DNA of 64,000 bases from Stichopus chloronotus (taxonomy: Eukaryota; Echinodermata; Holothuroidea; Aspidochirotida; Stichopodidae): positions 19,871,911-19,935,910 of the forward strand of contig CM037843.1 in the NCBI GenBank assembly GCA_021234535.1, given 5' to 3'. The notes below the pieces were generated by a model. The model made no database searches and was not told the DNA's origin. It saw only the letters and a list, made by a program, of their open reading frames with translations. The translations under genes were made by a program, and so were the position numbers. Shown here in pieces: positions 11,498 through 23,337 of this stretch. Each line of letters opens with the position of its first letter. Position 1 is the stretch's first letter.

Positions 11498-11572
11498 CTT
11501 CAGTAACCAGGAATCTCGCTCCACCTGTCCGGGCTTCCAGTTCGGGAGGTGTATAACCCTAAACCCACTGTT
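11498..11572 (-). CDS. possible 75-nt exon, unknown protein
   Basis: The minus strand has an acceptor (TTTGAAATTCCAG) and a good donor (CTGAAG then GTAACT) enclosing exactly 25 codons in phase 0/0: NSGFRVIHLPNWKPG then QVERDSWLLK. The reading is free of low complexity, and the region is more GC-rich than its surroundings. It is not part of known RAD51B, and its phase does not fit between the two RAD51B exons, which are joined in phase 1. No family was recognised. Confidence 0.25.
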
Positions 11573-13161
11573 CTGGAATTTCAAACTTTGCATATTCATT
11601 TACTGAAGGTACACCGGTAACAAATAAGTACTACAGACAACACAAAGACACATGGTTCGTTACATTATCAAAAAGTAATTAAATACCTGTCATTATTTTC
11701 CCATCTTTTTCTCCCACTTTTTCTGATTGTCTCAAATCTATTTGTAGATTTACATACAGATCTGATAAGATGTCTATGTGCCGAATCTCTCTGAATGTTA
11801 CAAAGCATGGTTGCCAGTGGGTGAACCAATCCATCTCTACTTAAAATCTATTTTGTTCTTTTTCTTTTTAGTTACCCATGTTTACCTACTCCTTATTCAT
11901 TTCACTCAAAAACATAGGAAAAGTACAGCTACTTCTAATTAATTGTATAACTTGTATTACTGACTTTCAACTATCAAAAAATTGCTAAACTATAGAAAGG
12001 AACAGATACACTTAATGACTGTAGGATATCATGCCTGATTGGGGTGCAACACCGTACACTGCAGTTATAAGGTCACCATAGTGTCAAAAGTTCCTGACCA
12101 GGGTTAACTGATTTAGTCAAAAAAAAACGAGATGAAATAACAACTTCGAAATTACTTTTTAAGTAGTCGAGAGGCATTTTAATCATTCAACTGTTCTTCC
12201 TCAAAGTCATGTAAAGCACAGATCACTTAAAACACTTCTCATCTTATCGACATGTATAGTCAGCTGTCACAAGTCATCTGTGTACTTTGAAGTGTTAAGG
12301 GGACAGTAAAACTACCAAAGACTGAATGCTCGAATTTCTAAAGGGCTCAAACAGATTGCCATATCCCTATATTGTCGTGGAAGGGAAGGTCCACCTGCCA
12401 TCATTACCTCTCAAGTGTTGCATTTTACTTCATCCTTCACATTCCATCGCCACTCTCGTGCCCACGGCTTTTGAACTTTGCACAACACCCTGTGATTGCT
12501 GTTCTTTACCCGACCCCTATGTCTCCGAACACTGCATCCTGAGCACAAGCAACCTTGAAAGTCTGAAGTGAAATTTCGAATGTGGAATACGTCACTCGAA
12601 GTGCATTGATTTACTCTGTGATACCTGTACATACGGTACTGTACCTTCAACTGAACTTCTTAACATGGAAGAATGGAGTGTAATCTATTGGGTATCTAAA
12701 ATCTCTTCATTTTGGTACATCAATGATGATGCTGCGAAGATTATAGTTTGACCACAGAAACATATCTTGGTGGTCATAACCTCTTGTTGCTAAATTGTGA
12801 CACAGGTGGTCACTTATTTTTCCTGAAGGATGGAGGTTGCCACAAGTTGGTCATTCATTGAAATTCTTGGTCTTTTCATTATGTTAGTGTTCAACCACCT
12901 GCCTTCCATGTACTTTTGTTGCACCTCATAGGAAAATACTTTGCTTTGAAGGTGTACCTCAAAATTGCCAGTTTAAAGTTGATCGTTATGTAAGATGTAT
13001 GTCCTAACCCTGCATGGTCCTGATATAAAGTATGACTGTTTGTATTAAAAGACATCTGTATCAACAAAAATAGAACAAAAATCAATTTGACTAAAAAATG
13101 CCTATAAATCAATAAACAGATAGACACTGACTGGACCAGTTCATATGCATACCAGACTTAC
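11573..13161. other. RAD51B intron, nothing recognised
   Basis: No exon, transposon or structured repeat could be supported here. Confidence 0.5.
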
Positions 13162-13267
13162 CTATCGCAGTACTGGAAACTTCTTGTCCCTGCAAGTTTT
13201 CATGGGAGCTGGAAACAGCAGACTGTAAGTGTCCAATTCTGGTCGTTACCTGGTTTGTCACGACAAC
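13162..13267 (-). CDS. RAD51B: RAD51B internal exon (TNQV strand)
   Basis: This minus-strand exon of 106 nt follows a strong acceptor (TTTCGTTTTCCAG) and ends at GCGATAG followed by a perfect GTAAGT donor. It reads VVVTNQVTTRIG and then a serine- and glutamine-rich linker ending STAI, with one base left over (phase 1). VVVTNQVTT corresponds to VILTNQITT of vertebrate RAD51B, the core beta strand that follows Walker B in RecA/RAD51 proteins. The variable linker corresponds to the L2-like region before the ALGNTW block encoded at 5498-5640. The exon starts in phase 0. The upstream exons with Walker A and B were not found in this window. Confidence 0.9.
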
Positions 13268-15106
13268 CTGGAAAACGAAACCAAAGGAGAACACTGTTGA
13301 ATAAAGATTGCACATCATCCTAAAATCTCCAACAGACCTTACAAAACAGAAAAATAAAGTTCCTTTTTCCGACTCATTCATTTAATTCATGGAATTCATT
13401 CATCTCTGTACAATTCTACATCACAAAAAAAAAACCACTTTTAACTAAAAGAAACAAAATTGAGTCCAGAATAAGACTAGCATGTTGCATTAGGAGGGAA
13501 AGTGATGTCAAGAAACCTTCCATGTGGACTTCAATCCTCACTGTGATCGATGGGCCAAAAAGGATAAAATTTATAATACTGACACATTTTCGGGGCCAAA
13601 AATTAAGACTTCTGGAATCAAACCTGAGTGATGCAAACTGACACACATCCAAGTTCACAAACGACATTGCTGGCAGAATAGTGTAACCACGCAACCCCTA
13701 ATTACCTCTTTACCTGTAAAGTGAATCTTCTGATTCAAGTTTTAAAATGTACACTTTACAGGTAAGAAGTATTTACCAAGGAAGCATAGATACAACATTA
13801 ACTGATGTCATTGCTCAAGAATGAAATATAGTTGGAGCATATTTGTGCGGGTTGTCTCAAGAATGTCAATCATACACTTCCGAAGGACAACGGAAATGGA
13901 GTGAAAACAATGGTCGTGAACTTAATTGATGCTTGGGAATCTTTCAATTTATGCCATCATCTGTAGCTGCGTTGCATTCTAGAACATTGCTACAATCAAA
14001 ATGGTTCTCCAAAACCAATAAGGATGGATTTTAAGGATGGATTCACAGGGAGGGGATGTTCAATAACGACGGCCTACATGCAGCTTGCAGTGGAGGATGA
14101 ATTATAAAGTGATCACTCACAAAGAGTGCAATCACTGATCGGCGGAACAAGACCTCTGAAGGGTTTTTCGTTCGATGTATGACATGGTTTTACAACATGT
14201 ACGTTTGCATTTTCCACCCACAGCTGACGAAACCTGTCAATCAGAGGGAAACGATCCCAAATGAGCATGAATTACTTGCATCCCCTCACAGTTCGATTTC
14301 TCCATCTGCACCAAATCCACTGCTTGTCTTGACCTCTTTGGCGGTGGAAAAAGCAATCAAAATTCCTTCATCAATTCCTATAACCTCAATCAAATATTTA
14401 ATAATTTGCACTTTTTTTTTTCATCTTTTCCTGCCTCATGCAGATGAAGTGATCTCTAAGGGATGCCTGGGAGCTAGGTCTACATGACTGCAACCATCAC
14501 CGTTATCCTAACAGAAAATGTGGAACCACCGGCATGCAACAGTTAACAAGAAGTTTCAAATCAAGAATTTATGTCATTAATCGAGTCGGTTGTGGTGGTG
14601 TAGAAATTGGGCTACGAGGTGAGGAAAAAGAAAGCGCATCAACGAAATTTGTGAGCTAAAGAAAAAGGAACTACTGATGAGGCTATTAATGCCCTGACCT
14701 TATTTGCATCTGGCTAACATGCCTGTCCATACTACAATGTTAATGATTTTAATATTGGTACTGTTTTCATGTTTGGAATTTCTGTCAATTTTTTTCTTAA
14801 TTTTTTATTTACTGGAGGGGATAGAATTGTCAGGCAGTAAAGAAAATTAGAGGAAAGAAGTTCAGAAAAGATAGTGCAGAGAGATATTTCTGTTTACACT
14901 ATTCTTGCAACTTTTTCAAACTGTGGGATATAATAACGTATCTATGCATCAGCTGTTTCAAGGGGATTTACACTGTTCAATGGGTCACTGCAAACTGCAA
15001 TTTTCATTCCAGAAACTTGCATTTTGTCTTTGCTGGATCCACTGAATCCAGTTGACTGGATGCATACAATCTCATGGATGAACAACCAGCATATACAAAT
15101 GCAGAA
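13268..15106. other. intron or intergenic, with a short perfect hairpin
   Basis: No RAD51B exon was found in either frame set. TACCTGTAAAGTG at 13711-13723 and its exact inverse at 13752-13764 form a stem with a loop of about 28 bases. The 102-codon plus ORF at 14179-14487 is not recognised. Confidence 0.5.
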
Positions 15107-15355
15107 CAACAAGAATCCCAAAAACTCATTGGTTTGGGAATTCGCTAGCGACGTACTCACCTCATATAACCCATGCATTACCGTACTGACCATGGTCTAG
15201 CATCTGGCAATTTAGTGTGAGTGTGCGTGTGTGTGGTGTGACAGCGAAGTCTCTACACACATGCACACACACACTAAATTATCAGATGCTAGACCATGGT
15301 CAATACGGTAATGCATAGGTTATATGAGGTGAGGGAGTACGCGCTGTGCATTTAC
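15107..15355. mobile_element. palindromic MITE family, copy 2 (full palindrome)
   Basis: Two arms of about 80 bp face each other. The left arm is GTACTCACCTCATATAACC...GACCATGGTCTAGCATCTG. The right arm is its inverse, ending GGTTATATGAGGTGAGGGAGTAC. Between them is a TG/CA-rich loop at 15216-15275. A small AATCCCAAAAAC...TTTGGGAATT inverted pair precedes the left arm, as in the 50.7- and 51.3-kb copies. It has no coding capacity. Confidence 0.85.
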
Positions 15356-16389
15356 AAAGGTTACGATTACCATCGAAACCAAAAAGGGAACATTCGATTG
15401 ACATTACTATGTGATGTGACCAACCGGCGATGGCAACGTTACTGTTACTTCACAGCAACATTCCCCTAAAATCAGACAAAAACATTCTAAATTCCCTGTA
15501 TTCACCGAATGAGAAGACTAGGGAATCTTCCAGTTGCATTAGCAGCAAGGATAGCTTGCAATCTTCTTAATTTTCCTGATTTGTAAAAATGACCTCCAAC
15601 TGACTCTACAAGTTAGCAGCACAGTTATTCATTTGAACAAACATGGATCGACTGTGTCAGTAACTTATCCCGTTTGTCTGCTAAAGTATCTAGAAGATAC
15701 ATGTGCAAGTATTTAATGTTATTCATTGGAGGCTCATCAAAACAAACGGCTGGAAAACTGTCGACTAAACAAATCGGCAGGTCACTGTATGGCTAAGAAA
15801 CGACAGACATATGGACGAAAAAATGTAGGCAAGTACATTAAACTCCCAATTGATAATAAATGAAACTCACTAAGTCCCCATATTTGCTACTTTTGGTTTC
15901 CAATTTGTTTTTATGAACACGTATATGTGCTCAAATATTTGTGTCGACACATCATCATTGCTTAGATTTGCTAAACATTCACTTTGAACATCACCAGTCT
16001 GCACATTGCACACACAGTGAGTGGCAAGCAAGAAAGATGAATGCTGGGAAATTGCAGACAGCAGAAAATTGATGTTAGTCTGTGAGCGGAGAAACTAAAC
16101 TTTGATTTACGACCTGTTTCTCCAGGAGTAGCTAATCATGAAATGATATTGTGTCGAAGAAAATATGTCAGTCCCTCCGAAGCACTCTTTGTCAACTGCT
16201 GCAGCATTCTGGTTGTGAATCTTCTCATCGTACATTTCGACGACCGAACACATGCCAGCGCTTCGCTGCAGGAGCGGTGCACCGACGCATCATGTATGTG
16301 GCAAAGAAGTTTTGAAAGTCGAATTAAAGTGACAGCCAACTTTAGGGATGGTGGATTATGCTTCTCCTTCCTTACTTCCTCACGCTTAC
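15356..16389. other. unassigned region left of the candidate promoter
   Basis: No Walker-type exon of RAD51B was found here on the minus strand. CpG becomes more frequent from about 16150, where both strands have long open frames (83 and 114 codons). Neither is recognised, and open frames on both strands are expected where CpG is raised. Confidence 0.45.
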
Positions 16390-16427
16390 CATGAGATGGA
16401 TATTTTTTTACGCGTTTTAACCGACAT
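16390..16427 (-). CDS. possible first coding exon, minus strand
   Basis: ATG at 16427 opens MSVKTRKKISIS and is followed by a good donor (CTCATG then GTAAGC) after two more bases. The basic start has a loose likeness to the RAD51B N-terminus (K-rich, then VGLS), and it lies upstream of the RAD51B exons on the same strand. The 3 kb between here and the exon at 13267 contains no ATPase exons, so assignment to RAD51B is not supported. It may be an unrelated exon or chance. Confidence 0.2.
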
Positions 16428-16549
16428 AAATCTCGATGGCTTCGATCGGCACTGCAGTAGCTAGTGCGACCAATCCTCATGCCACTTAAGTTTCTATATA
16501 TTATTTGAGCAAGTATTGCAAATGTTGATTAGATCCCTGCCGCTGCTCT

Positions 16550-16722
16550 CTGGATGTGGCGGCTGACTCTGACTCCTCTCCTTCATCTTCGTCGTCTTCT
16601 CTCTGCCGTGGTACAAATTTATACGAGCTCCCAGCAGAGTCGAACTATTAATAGCTGTCTAAGCCTAGCTCAAGAAGGCAAGGAGCATGACGTAAGCAAT
16701 CAACTCCCGTCGCCATGGTGAC
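16550..16722. promoter_or_regulatory. candidate bidirectional promoter with X-box and CRE
   Basis: A locally CpG-richer block. TGACGTAA (16688-16695) is a CREB/ATF site. GTCGCCATGGTGAC (16709-16722) fits the RFX X-box pattern RYYNYYATRRNRAC at all 14 positions. The X-box overlaps a plus-strand ATG in good Kozak context. Possible first exons point away on both sides (16390-16427 minus, 16715-16771 plus). RFX sites commonly control cilium genes. The promoter call is inference. Confidence 0.4.
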
Positions 16723-16771
16723 CAAAAGTGATATGGGTCGCGGACATTTGTGTGCTCTGAGAAATGACAAA
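16715..16771 (+). CDS. possible first coding exon, plus strand
   Basis: The ATG at 16715 sits in GCCATGG, an ideal Kozak context. Nineteen codons (MVTKSDMGRGHLCALRNDK) are followed at 16772 by GTGAGT, a consensus donor. Without splicing, the frame stops about 20 codons later. No downstream exon could be assigned and no family was recognised. The overlap of the start codon with the X-box weakens the case that both are real. Confidence 0.25.
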
Positions 16772-16779
16772 GTGAGTGA

Positions 16780-18208
16780 TTATAATCGGCTTGGCAAGCC
16801 TAAAGGTGAAAACTGTCAGCTTTGGGGTTTCTGGTAGCATTTAATGGTCTTCTTCATTGCTTAAAAATCTGCCAAAAGTTTGTTACAAAGAAGAAAAAAA
16901 ATGTAGAAGTAGAAAAAAAGACACAAGAACAAAAAAGAAGGAAAGTATAGCTATTGTCTCAGGGCATCCTTTGGCGGATACGACAAACATCAGGAGCCTT
17001 TGTCCGCTGTGTGCTTCTATGAAATGAACACACTGCGACAGGAAATGATTTTTAAAATTAAACTGCCAATGCCTAATCAATCGTGTTACATTAACTTCTG
17101 CAAAAAAAAGTGTCCATAGAAGAAAACTCCTAAACTGATCTCAGTCACAGATTGGAAAGACATTAGATGGAAAAGTTGTGCAAACACACAGAAAAAAAAG
17201 GCACTGAAATACACAAATGTGAGATAATAACACATAGAAGGAAGTGTGCAAATATAAATTGTAGTTACCGCTTATAATGTCAAAACAAGAACAGCTAATG
17301 CAAGGAGGAAATGATTGCCAGAATACAATTTATGATCACTCACTCGAAGCTTAAAACTCCAAGAAGTTTCCAGTTATCTCCAACAAGTTTTCCTCATGTC
17401 CGCATCACATTTTTTTTTATTTCAAAATTCTATTGGCCATGGACACTTACACATCTCAAGACCATATACGTACTTTATTATGTCACAAGGGCTGTATAGG
17501 TGAAACAGAAAATAAGTGCAATGAAGAAAAAGATTGAACATCTTTTCTATGTTTTAATAATCTTCTCAACTGGCTGAAAGCAACATTATGACCTATAGCA
17601 ACCTTTACTTTCATGACATTTTCAAAATCAATCTATGATAAACCGCCATCTAATTTTTCACAATTGTCAAATTCAGAGATTTCGTTATGCACTTTTAATC
17701 ACAAGGTCAACAAAGACTATACAATTAAATTACAAGTGTTACATAACATTTTGAAACAGGGAATAGTTCTTGATCAGAGCTATCTTTCTTCTAACAATAT
17801 CAATATCTTGAGTTATGCACAAGACCTTGGCATGGGGTTAGCAGTGGATGCAGTGATCAAAAGTACCCTAATTCATTTAAGGACCTCTAAAATTTTCAAA
17901 TGAAATACTTCTGTATGGCACATATCACTCCAAACAGATTTTGATATTTGGGCGCATCTGTGGCACTCAAATGAAAACGTGTCCTTTTGTGAACATGTCA
18001 GTTTCAGACTGACCCACTGGCATGATTCGCACACAGTTGTAATTGGCAGCATTCCTGGACTTCCTCATGACTTTCAAGGGACACCTCAACAAAAACTTCA
18101 AAGACTTTTAAGTTCGATATCGGAAAAAGTAAATTGCAATTCATACAGTGATCATCACTGACCGCTCTACAGCCTCGGCATTCAGTCATTTTAGTGGGTG
18201 AACTATAT
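16780..18208. other. unassigned; exon-like frame at its right end
   Basis: A plus-strand frame from an acceptor-like AAACAG (about 17939) to a TGA at 18161 reads without repeats and includes HWHDSHTVVIGSIPGLP near its middle. It is about 75 codons and no family was recognised. A second open stretch in the same frame (17613-17903) precedes it, separated by a stop. These may be remnants of one gene, or chance. Confidence 0.3.
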
Positions 18209-18544
18209 TACTATAGCAAGGTTAGGCAACCTACAGCCCATGGGCTGCATGCAGCCCTCAAGTGGTTTTGTTGAGGCCAGCGAGATGTCTTAAGAAAAAG
18301 ACAACAATCACCAGTGGCAGATATCTCATTGAATGCTGCCAGGTGGGCCAGTATTTCCCAATTACTTATCAACAATATTACATTGCGATTATGTTTTTGT
18401 GAAATGAGGTTTATATTGCTTGAAAATCCCCAGAATTAAGGTGTGACATCTGCAGTCGTTGGTTGGTCAAGTGCGACCCGGACAATTTTCTTTCCTTTTA
18501 TCTGGTCCGTTCTATGAAAAATGTTCCCGACCCCTGCGCTATAG
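18209..18544. mobile_element. hAT-like MITE with diverged 8-bp target duplication
   Basis: This is a 320-bp element (18217-18536). The left end CAAGGTTAGGCAACCTACAG, followed by CCCATGGGCTGCATGCAGCCC, is the CAGGGGTSGGCAACCT...GGCC pattern of hAT/Charlie elements. The right end is ATGTTCCCGACCCCTG. The flanks TACTATAG (18209-18216) and CGCTATAG (18537-18544) match at 6 of 8 bases. There is no transposase inside. Confidence 0.8.
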
Positions 18545-18649
18545 TGTATTTCATCATAATCAGCACAAGAGTAAGACACTGACTGACTGCTTGTAAAATA
18601 TCTGTTAATTTTTACATTTTCCAAAAATTTATTCACTGATTTCTAAAGT

Positions 18650-18830
18650 GAGTAAATGGGGAGAACAGTCATCCTTTTTTTTTCAAATCTCCTGACTTTT
18701 CGGAGACTTTTTAGAAAAGAAGAAAAATCCCTGACTTTCCAGCTAGACCTGGCAATTTATATTTCACTTTTAACTGATTTTCAAGGAATTCCAGGACCCA
18801 TACAAAAACTCTGACAACTGTCTGTGTTGA
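18650..18830. repeat. degenerate CCTGACTTTYCAG-type repeat
   Basis: CTCCTGACTTTTCGGAG, CCCTGACTTTCCAGC and AATTCCAGGACCC recur with mixed spacing. Such CCTGACTTTTCCAGG phrases are ends or cores of widespread invertebrate DNA elements. Borders are not resolvable. Confidence 0.4.
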
Positions 18831-18929
18831 ACTGCAGTGCAATCTGACAAAGATGTAATCCTGTTAGATCAATGTGTCGTCATGTGCATCTACAGATACA
18901 AACTCCAACAACAATATGCTCTGACTCAC

Positions 18930-19009
18930 CAACGCATGGGTCAACCATAACTATTCCTTGTTTTGAACGATGTAGAACGACAGCGAATGAGCAACTTAAA
19001 ACAATCATC
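18930..19009 (-). CDS. possible 80-nt exon, unknown protein
   Basis: On the minus strand, an acceptor (CCTTTTTAAATGCCATGTAG) and a consensus donor (GTTG then GTGAGT) bound a phase 2-to-1 exon: one base, 26 codons, one base. It reads MIVLSCSFAVVLHRSK then QGIVMVDPCV, a hydrophobic strand followed by a charged turn, as in many alpha/beta proteins. I do not recognise the family, and it does not match RAD51B. The next acceptor was not found. Confidence 0.3.
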
Positions 19010-22000
19010 CTACATGGCATTTAAAAAGGCTTTAAATCCTTGAGCCTCAAAGTGGTCATCTAACTAAGACGCAGATAATGACCTTTCGGGATATTTGACA
19101 TCTATCGACCTCCTCATACCAAGGAGTTGCTATTCAGAATAGCAACTCCCTGCTGATACACTTGCTCAAATTGGTAGAGTACAATACAGCATGGTTGAAA
19201 AGGGGGTGCTGGTAATTTTGACACAGGTGGTTCGTGTTTATGAACATGAGTCTACAACAGTTCCCAAAATTATTCATTTCCTTTCCATCTTCCTTTTGTA
19301 CTAATTGATAATTTTTATCATCTTTCAAACCTCACTTTAGATTCAACCCCACACATCTGATAAAAACACTTATTCCAGCTTCCTTTCCACCTTTTGTTTG
19401 TTTGCCCCATGAAACATACCCTCCTTTTGTCTTGGGAAAAAAAAAAAGCATGGTTGAAGTTAAAAAATGTGCCAGAGGAGGAAGATTACATAAAACCAGG
19501 GCGAAGTTCAGCCGAGAGAAACCACTTTCTCTCATCCTTGAGCGCATGCAAACAATTTTGATTCACATTGAGGTGCTCATGTCAAGGAATTTGCTTCGAA
19601 ATCCAACCTTTCATAAACTGTGTCATGATTTTGACACAGCTATTGATCTCACCGCCAAACTCAATATTTGCCGCTCTCATTTTCTCTTTGACAAGTCTAA
19701 AATTTAATTTTTGATTGTTTCACATTGACAGTATTATTATGTCTGTTTACTTATTTCTGTCATCTTCAGATACAGGAAAGAAATAAAAGGTAGAAAAAAC
19801 CCAACGACGAAACTTCACAATTTAGCGAGCTTTGATAAAATTGTAAACCAAGTGCGACGCCACTGATAATTATGCACAAATGCGACCATGGGTGCATATG
19901 GTGCATTTAGAGTGCATGAAAGAAATATGTCATGCACAAATCTATCAAGAGGGTAATTCTGATATACAGTAAACTTGGTGAGTAGTGACAGAAGTGACAG
20001 GTGTACTTGTGACAGATGACATCAAATCAAGCAAAAGGTCGCAAAATTAAAACCTGGTTTTAGATATTAGGAATATATACATGCCAGACAGCATTTACAA
20101 TATCACAGAAAATGAGGTAAATCATGAAAAAAATCATAGTACAATGTGGAAAACACACACACACACACACAAAAAAACATTGCATGAAAATTGGAAGTGT
20201 CCAAACATATGGCGTTTTCAATGTTTCCGGTTCATTCTGGATTCTGGCTTCGGAAAATTTCTTGTGCAAAACGGAAATTAATTCAAACATAGAAACAGAA
20301 ATCAGCATCTATGAACGACAGAAGCTTTTGCAAAACACTGCAAAATATGATATTAGAAACAATATTTGATTTGTTACAAACTTCTTCCAAACTTTAATCA
20401 CATGGACATACTTGTGGAGACATTACATATGAACTGATCACTCTGAATGTCTCCCTTACAACCCAATGGATATCTTTTGTGTAATTTGCACTTGAATGTC
20501 CACGGTAGTACGTAGAACCAATGGATTACATTTAAAATATGAGGAGGAAGGTCTGAGAAAGCATTGACTAGTACAGGCAGCGGATCGACCCCCCTTTCCA
20601 AAAGATACGGAGGTTAACAATTAACAAATCACAACACATCAATGTGTAAGAGGTAAAAAGAAGTCCTTTAATGTAAGTTCATTTACCTTTCAAAAATGAC
20701 GCAGAACTGAAATACATACAGCTACAAAATAGAAAGGGACGTGGAGCGAGTAATTGAAAATTGAGGTGGATAGCAAATGCAATCACTCTGGCATATATCA
20801 ATATGCTGACAACATTGCAATGTTTCCATCACTGATGATTTTACAGAGTTATTACATGTAACCACAGAGATCTTCAAATTGCTGCATTGTGGTTATCTCT
20901 CCTCCCCTTCATGTTTTTCAACATAGGCCAAAGGTGTTGTAACCACTGTCTGTTCCGTTACAAACAAGTGACAATGTGCATTTGCCAATATGTGTACTGT
21001 ACAAATTGTACATTTACTCACATGAGCACTGCATCATTTTTTCCCTGTCCCACAAAGAAATCAATGGCTTTGAGGAAGTATGTAACACGACAGAGTATAC
21101 TCCTGACCTCTTGAATCGCGTCGAAATTAATCAAAGGTTAATCAACGCTGGACCATGCATTAACGGCAGGATAATGCACAGATCGGATAATGCACGAGTG
21201 AAGACGAGGGCACAGCCCAGGAGTGTCCAGCGATGGCATTGACCCCAGAGACTATATTATCCTACATTTAATGAACAGGTTCAATGTTGATTGAACTTGC
21301 TTATACACACAAAATGACACACTGATAGAAAACAAAAGCAAAAGAGTTTTGGTTTGTAAAATAGCCACATTTTTATTGAAAACAAACCTTGAGAAAAGGA
21401 AACAAGATTCCCAACATGTCAACGAAGTTCTTGTGGAACAAACAAAGTACCACCATTGTTTTATGTAAGCTGACAGCTGATGACAAAACTCTGCTGATCT
21501 ACATTTTTGTGTATTCATCTGCCCAGTAATTTTTCTAAAAATTGACTATTTTTTTCATCTGCAGGATAATGCACAGTCACCTGACTGAAATGGGCCAATA
21601 GGAGTTGAGGATTCTTCCCAAATATGTATGAACATCAGATATCACCTAATTTTAAGCGTGATAGATGAACCAGCACCAGAACTTGATACAGCTCGGATCA
21701 AAAATTCATTTTTTTGCAGATACGAGAGGACTGTTTTCTTGGCATCCATATTCTGGTGTCATTTACATACTGTCAAGTAAAAGTTTTGAATAAACATATA
21801 TCCCTCAGCTGAAATACAATTGATTTTTTTTTTCCACATCCACATCTTGGGAAAAGGAATGGTAAATATGCCGAATTAAAGAACCAATAATTTTATTATG
21901 TAGAGCATGGGAAAAGGAAAAACTACATGAAGATATTAAGACAAAACGAAACTTGCCTGGAAAAAAAAACAAAACAAAAACAGTCAGGGGATCAAATACT

Positions 22001-23337
22001 GTAGGTAAAAAGAACTATTGATCTTGTCTTATGCTACAATGTAAACAGTTTTTCAACAAAGAAGGAAAAGCACTGCGTTTGAGAAAAACCGTGGGATAAG
22101 AACCATCTGTGTTCATATTTTATTGAATAACTTCATCAGAGGGAGCAGTCAGGCGGAATTAATAAGATGGATTTGAGAGTCTCTCTCTGACTCGAGGAAG
22201 AAGGCAAGGATGAGAATAGCAGCATCAGCTATATAGCAGATAAAAGTAAAAAGTGTCATCCCAATGGTTTACTGGTCAAGTGAGGGTAATATCGATGTGA
22301 CTTCAACGTTTTGACCTTTTAAAGTGTAAAATACAAAACAGATATATGGAAAGGTATAAAATAGAAAAAAGAAAGTAGCACAGAAAAAAAAATCTAATGT
22401 GGGAAGTATTTGTACTGCGTGCCTGTTAATCTGTCGATCCATAACAAAATACATGGACATTTCTAAGGGTGTAGAAATCATGTATAGGTGATTATCTGTA
22501 TATATGTATGGGTGTATATCCATATGTATGTATGTGTGTGCCTGTGTGTGTGCAAAATACCAATGTGTATGTTTGAAATGTATCTATAAGCACCTGCCTG
22601 TGAATATGAACACTCACTCCTTTGTTCATTCACGTTTATTCACTCGTCATATCACATACATAAAAATGTGACAAAATATAATAACAAGAATTCTTTGGTT
22701 GTAATTAGTCCACAAGTCCTGCTTGACAGCTTCCAGGAGCAAACATGAATTAGGCATATTTGTACGCATGTGCCAATACAACAACTGTCTAATATTACGT
22801 TGAAAAGCAATGCTTTCCTTTCAAACACCGTACATGTATACGTCAAATATAAATGCAATGTTTATCTTAAGAAGTTTAGTGCCTGGATTTTCCAAAATCA
22901 ATATTACCTGAAACTTTATCGACTGACAAAAATACTTGACGAAATATATAATTGGTTTTAGCTACGACAAACCAGACTGATTTCACTGAGACGATATTAT
23001 ACCAAGCATTAACCTTGTCATATAAATGAAAACATGCATTTGTAAATATAAAATCAAGGTACAAAGTGGTATAAACTTAAATAAAAGAGTTCTTTTGAGA
23101 CAAGCTGTTTGATGCATTTTCAACAATATAGTAAAGTAGAGGGGGGAGAGTGGGATGAAGTTTTTTATATGACAAAAGTTGTTTGAAGCCAGACAGTTGT
23201 CTCAGACACTAGGTGATTAACACTTCTACTGGGGTTAAATTTTACCATACTCTCTGCTTATATCAAAGTACATTCAGTGTGTGCAAGGTGTATTATCATA
23301 GATGATGCAGTCATGTAATGAGATCTGCATGCAAAAT
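19010..23337. other. no gene recognised
   Basis: A short (CA)n run lies at about 20153-20171. GGATAATGCAC occurs twice near 21168-21195 and again near 21562. Inverted CGCTGGAC and GTCCAGCG flank the first pair (about 21147-21225), which hints at a small element. ORFs here reach at most about 100 codons, which is within chance. Confidence 0.5.

Noticed and set aside
13268..16389. Walker A/B exons of RAD51B leading to the 16.4-kb start
   Set aside because: Searched by eye for GKTQ, YIDTE and DSVAS on the minus strand and found none, so the 16.4-kb exon is not assigned to RAD51B.
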